A stretch of DNA of 64,000 nt, from positions 35,366,739 to 35,430,738 of the forward strand of contig CM028378.1 of assembly GCA_013146195.2 (NCBI GenBank), in the 5' to 3' direction. Below are positions 62,041 through 64,000 of the stretch, in pieces. Made by a program: the position numbers and the translations under genes. The stretch's first letter is position 1; each line of letters opens with the position of its first letter. This stretch comes from Codonopsis lanceolata (taxonomy: Eukaryota; Streptophyta; Magnoliopsida; Asterales; Campanulaceae). The notes under the pieces are model-generated. The model searched no databases and was not told the origin of the DNA. It worked only from the letters and a program-made list of their open reading frames with translations.

Positions 62041-62635
62041 TATGGGTGTTAATTTCAGTTTGTTTTGGTTGATTATGTGTTCAATAGGGCTTTCTTCAAT
62101 AATAAAGTTGTTTCGAATGAAAGTAATGGCATACATGGATTGAAATATACATGTCAAAAGGAAAGTATACTCAAACAAGTATAAACAAAACTTTGCTTGA
62201 AAAATCGAGCAAAGTGGGGCCCTGCCCGGTTTATATTTTTAAGTTTGAATGCCTCAACAAGAGAAGGGGAGCATCCCGGTATTCGATATTATTTGACGGC
62301 TTTGTTCGTTTTGGCGACAAAGGGAGATGAATCTCGCTCAAATTAATATCCAGCCTAAATAATGTTAACGGTTCGATCAACCAAGGGCCATGCCCAGCTA
62401 ACGTGGCTACGCAACTCTGCCCGACAACTCTGGCAGTAGCCGATTATTTAGATGCCTGCCGAATTGGCAGAAGAGGCCCTGCCTGATGATCATAATTATT
62501 TTCAGTTAAGTACAAAACTGAAAGTAAGACAAATAACAGAAAGACATTCATACATATTTTTGAAATAAAAGTTCTCATTATAATTATTTTCATTACATAA
62601 GAAGGGAAACAAATACAAAGACCATCCAAGGTTAT
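62041..62635. other. Spacer between integrase and antisense ORF
   Basis: Non-coding DNA with several GAGCAAAG and GCCC(T/G)GCC phrases; convergent 3' ends of integrase (plus) and the antisense ORF (minus) face each other here. Confidence 0.6.
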
Positions 62636-64000
62636 CTAATTCCCTCCCTGCTCAGTGGCTGTCCCCGAGGTGTCCAGCTCGGCAAAAATTCTATCCATCT
62701 CGGACTGCAGGTTCGGAGGAAGAGGTGGTGGAGGAGGTAGTTGCTCAGTGCTCTGGTCGGGAGGAGGAGGCAAATTCGTCTCTGCCCCGGAAGGAGGAGT
62801 AGCCTGATGCTCCTCGACATCTATTATCACCGGGCCGACAGGTTGGGGAGCAGGATCCTCATCCTCATCATCGTTGGCCTCGCTCTCAAAGATAGCATTC
62901 ATTTGATCAACTACATTATTGGCCAACGGAGTCGGAGGAATCCATTCCGGCTCACCGCTCTCCCTATCATTATTCGCAATGATCCCCAGTTCATCCACGG
63001 TATAGGGGATCAAAGCATGGCTACTCCGAGCTGCAGCACACCAAGGCGAGGCCGCCCCCCATTTGGCCATCATCTCGGGCGTTATATCCGGCAGGCCGCT
63101 GCTCGCCAGCATACGCAAAACATGGCTGCACCCTTGGGAATAATAGGGGACCAGTTTTGCATCCACAAGCTGGTCAAGCTCGGCCGACTGCTTGAAATCT
63201 TCAACAGCTGCAGTCTTGGCAGCCGCGACCTCCCGTGTCAACCTGGCCTGCCAAGCTCTCTCCTTCTGCTCGGCGGCAATCTGCGCATCCTCAAACTTCT
63301 TCCTCTCCTCGCTCAATGTTTTCTGAGCAGATACCTCCCCGTTCTGAGCAAACTCCACCTGGGCCTTTAGGCGGATAATTTCTTCCTCGAGCTTAGACAG
63401 CTCGGCGACCTTTGTTAGGACTTCTTTGTCCTTAGCCAACAAGTCCTCTTTGTAGGAACGAGCAGCTTCATCGGACTTTCGTTTCTGCTCAAAAAGCGCT
63501 CCAGCCTTGTCTTTATACTCATCTGCACGCTTGTGCAGAAGAGTAACCTTGGAGGCGAACTGCAAAACAAAAATTTACATGAGCAGAAAATATAAGTTAC
63601 CAGCAACAATCGTCTTCATCAAATAACAGACATGATTTACCTCGCTGATTAGCAAACCAGCTTCACCGAGCAAAGACACTTCGGCTGCCTCGATCACCAC
63701 GACAACATCGGATGGACAACCCTTTTCAGATTCCTCGCAAGGCCATCGCCCCCTGGCCACGAATGTTAATTCCGCCAAGAGGGGGACGGCAAGGCTGCTT
63801 CACAAGGGCCCTAACCCCATCTCGAGATACGGCGCCACAAAATTGGCCCTCACCAGGGGTACTAGGGGTAGACTGGATGGCTCTTCGCGACGAGGAGGGG
63901 GAGGAGGAAGCCCCGTGACAGGAGGCGTTGGAAGGACAGGAGAAGGCGCGGGAGTAGACCCTGCTTGAATTGTTTCTTGGGGTTCATCCCCCCCTGTTCG
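62636..64000 (-). CDS. Spliced antisense ORF of the Tat element
   Basis: Minus-strand exon 63559-62636 is open. An intron at 63640-63560 (GTAAATC...TTTTGCAG, 81 nt) joins it to an upstream exon ending GEAGLLISE. The joined protein has a long coiled coil rich in Glu, Lys and Ala (roughly the first 110 residues of the large exon), a middle helical region (LDQLVDAKLVPYYSQGC), and a Pro-rich acidic C-terminus (VDEL to the final TEQGGN). A Pro-rich segment further upstream (63780-64000) is in other frames and may be an earlier exon. Antisense ORFs at this site are known from Grande and Retand; their function is unknown. Confidence 0.75.

Larger units (their letters stand above)
55462..64000 (+). 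mobile_element. Tat-lineage Ty3/gypsy retrotransposon, 3' end outside window
   Basis: Domain order LTR, gag, protease, RT, RNase H, second RNase H, integrase, antisense ORF. A second RNase H between RNase H and integrase and an antisense ORF after integrase are hallmarks of the Tat group (Grande, Retand, Ogre relatives). The 5' half is full of frameshifts and the 3' half mostly open. No 3' LTR or polypurine tract is inside the window. Confidence 0.9.

Noticed and set aside
62741..63370. Plus-strand ORF of 209 codons
   Set aside because: Shadow of the antisense ORF, which has coiled-coil composition and a spliced upstream exon.

Overview
This is nuclear DNA from a flowering plant, almost certainly a eudicot. 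The evidence is spliced receptor-like kinase genes with GT-AG introns, plant transposon families (TRIM, Stowaway, Tourist, hAT, Mutator-type MITEs, tRNA-derived SINEs), a Tat-lineage Ty3/gypsy element, and AT-rich intergenic DNA. I cannot name the species. No bacterial, organellar or CRISPR feature is visible.

Genes. The backbone is a decaying tandem array of one kinase module, present as unit A (10.5-15.2 kb), unit B (22.3-34 kb), a scrambled relic D (44.4-46.1 kb) and unit C (46.8-53.2 kb). Units A, B and C start with an intronless FERONIA/CrRLK1L-type kinase, with no ectodomain or signal peptide. About 0.25 kb downstream come five exons of an LRR-VIII-2-type kinase whose usual LRR/malectin exons are absent. 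In all three units a plausible phase-1 donor near the end of kinase 1 joins in frame to the phase-1 acceptor of kinase 2. In unit C everything is open, giving a predicted protein of about 730 residues with an intact kinase followed by a kinase with damaged motifs (SKGRFG loop, HSD instead of HRD). This is a candidate tandem-kinase protein, the architecture of several plant immune receptors. Kinase 1 is frameshifted in A and B, but kinase 2 stays open in both.

0-10.5 kb: transposon layers. There is a SINE, a 672-bp TRIM element, Stowaway and Mutator-type MITEs, and a long-TIR element whose left arm was hit by a SINE and then by a 3.7-kb element that survives as a solo LTR.

15.2-22.2 kb: between units A and B lies the 5' part of an LTR retroelement. 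Its LTR holds a Pack-MULE carrying two J-protein gene fragments, a 1.4-kb array made only of AAT and AAC triplets, and a Tourist-like MITE. Its internal ORF starts with a histone-H3-tail-like decapeptide and is itself broken by a SINE.

25-31 kb: the last intron of unit B is swollen to about 6.5 kb by duplicated and transposon-derived DNA.

34-44.4 kb: nested hAT elements, a duplication chimera carrying a truncated hAT transposase gene, and a 92-bp minisatellite.

53-64 kb: repeat-rich flank, then a Tat-lineage gypsy element running off the window end. Its gag-protease-RT half is badly decayed, while the integrase and a spliced antisense ORF are open.

Most element boundaries were fixed by target-site duplications read directly. 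Intron-exon structures are inferred from splice signals, reading-frame phase and agreement between units, not from transcripts.
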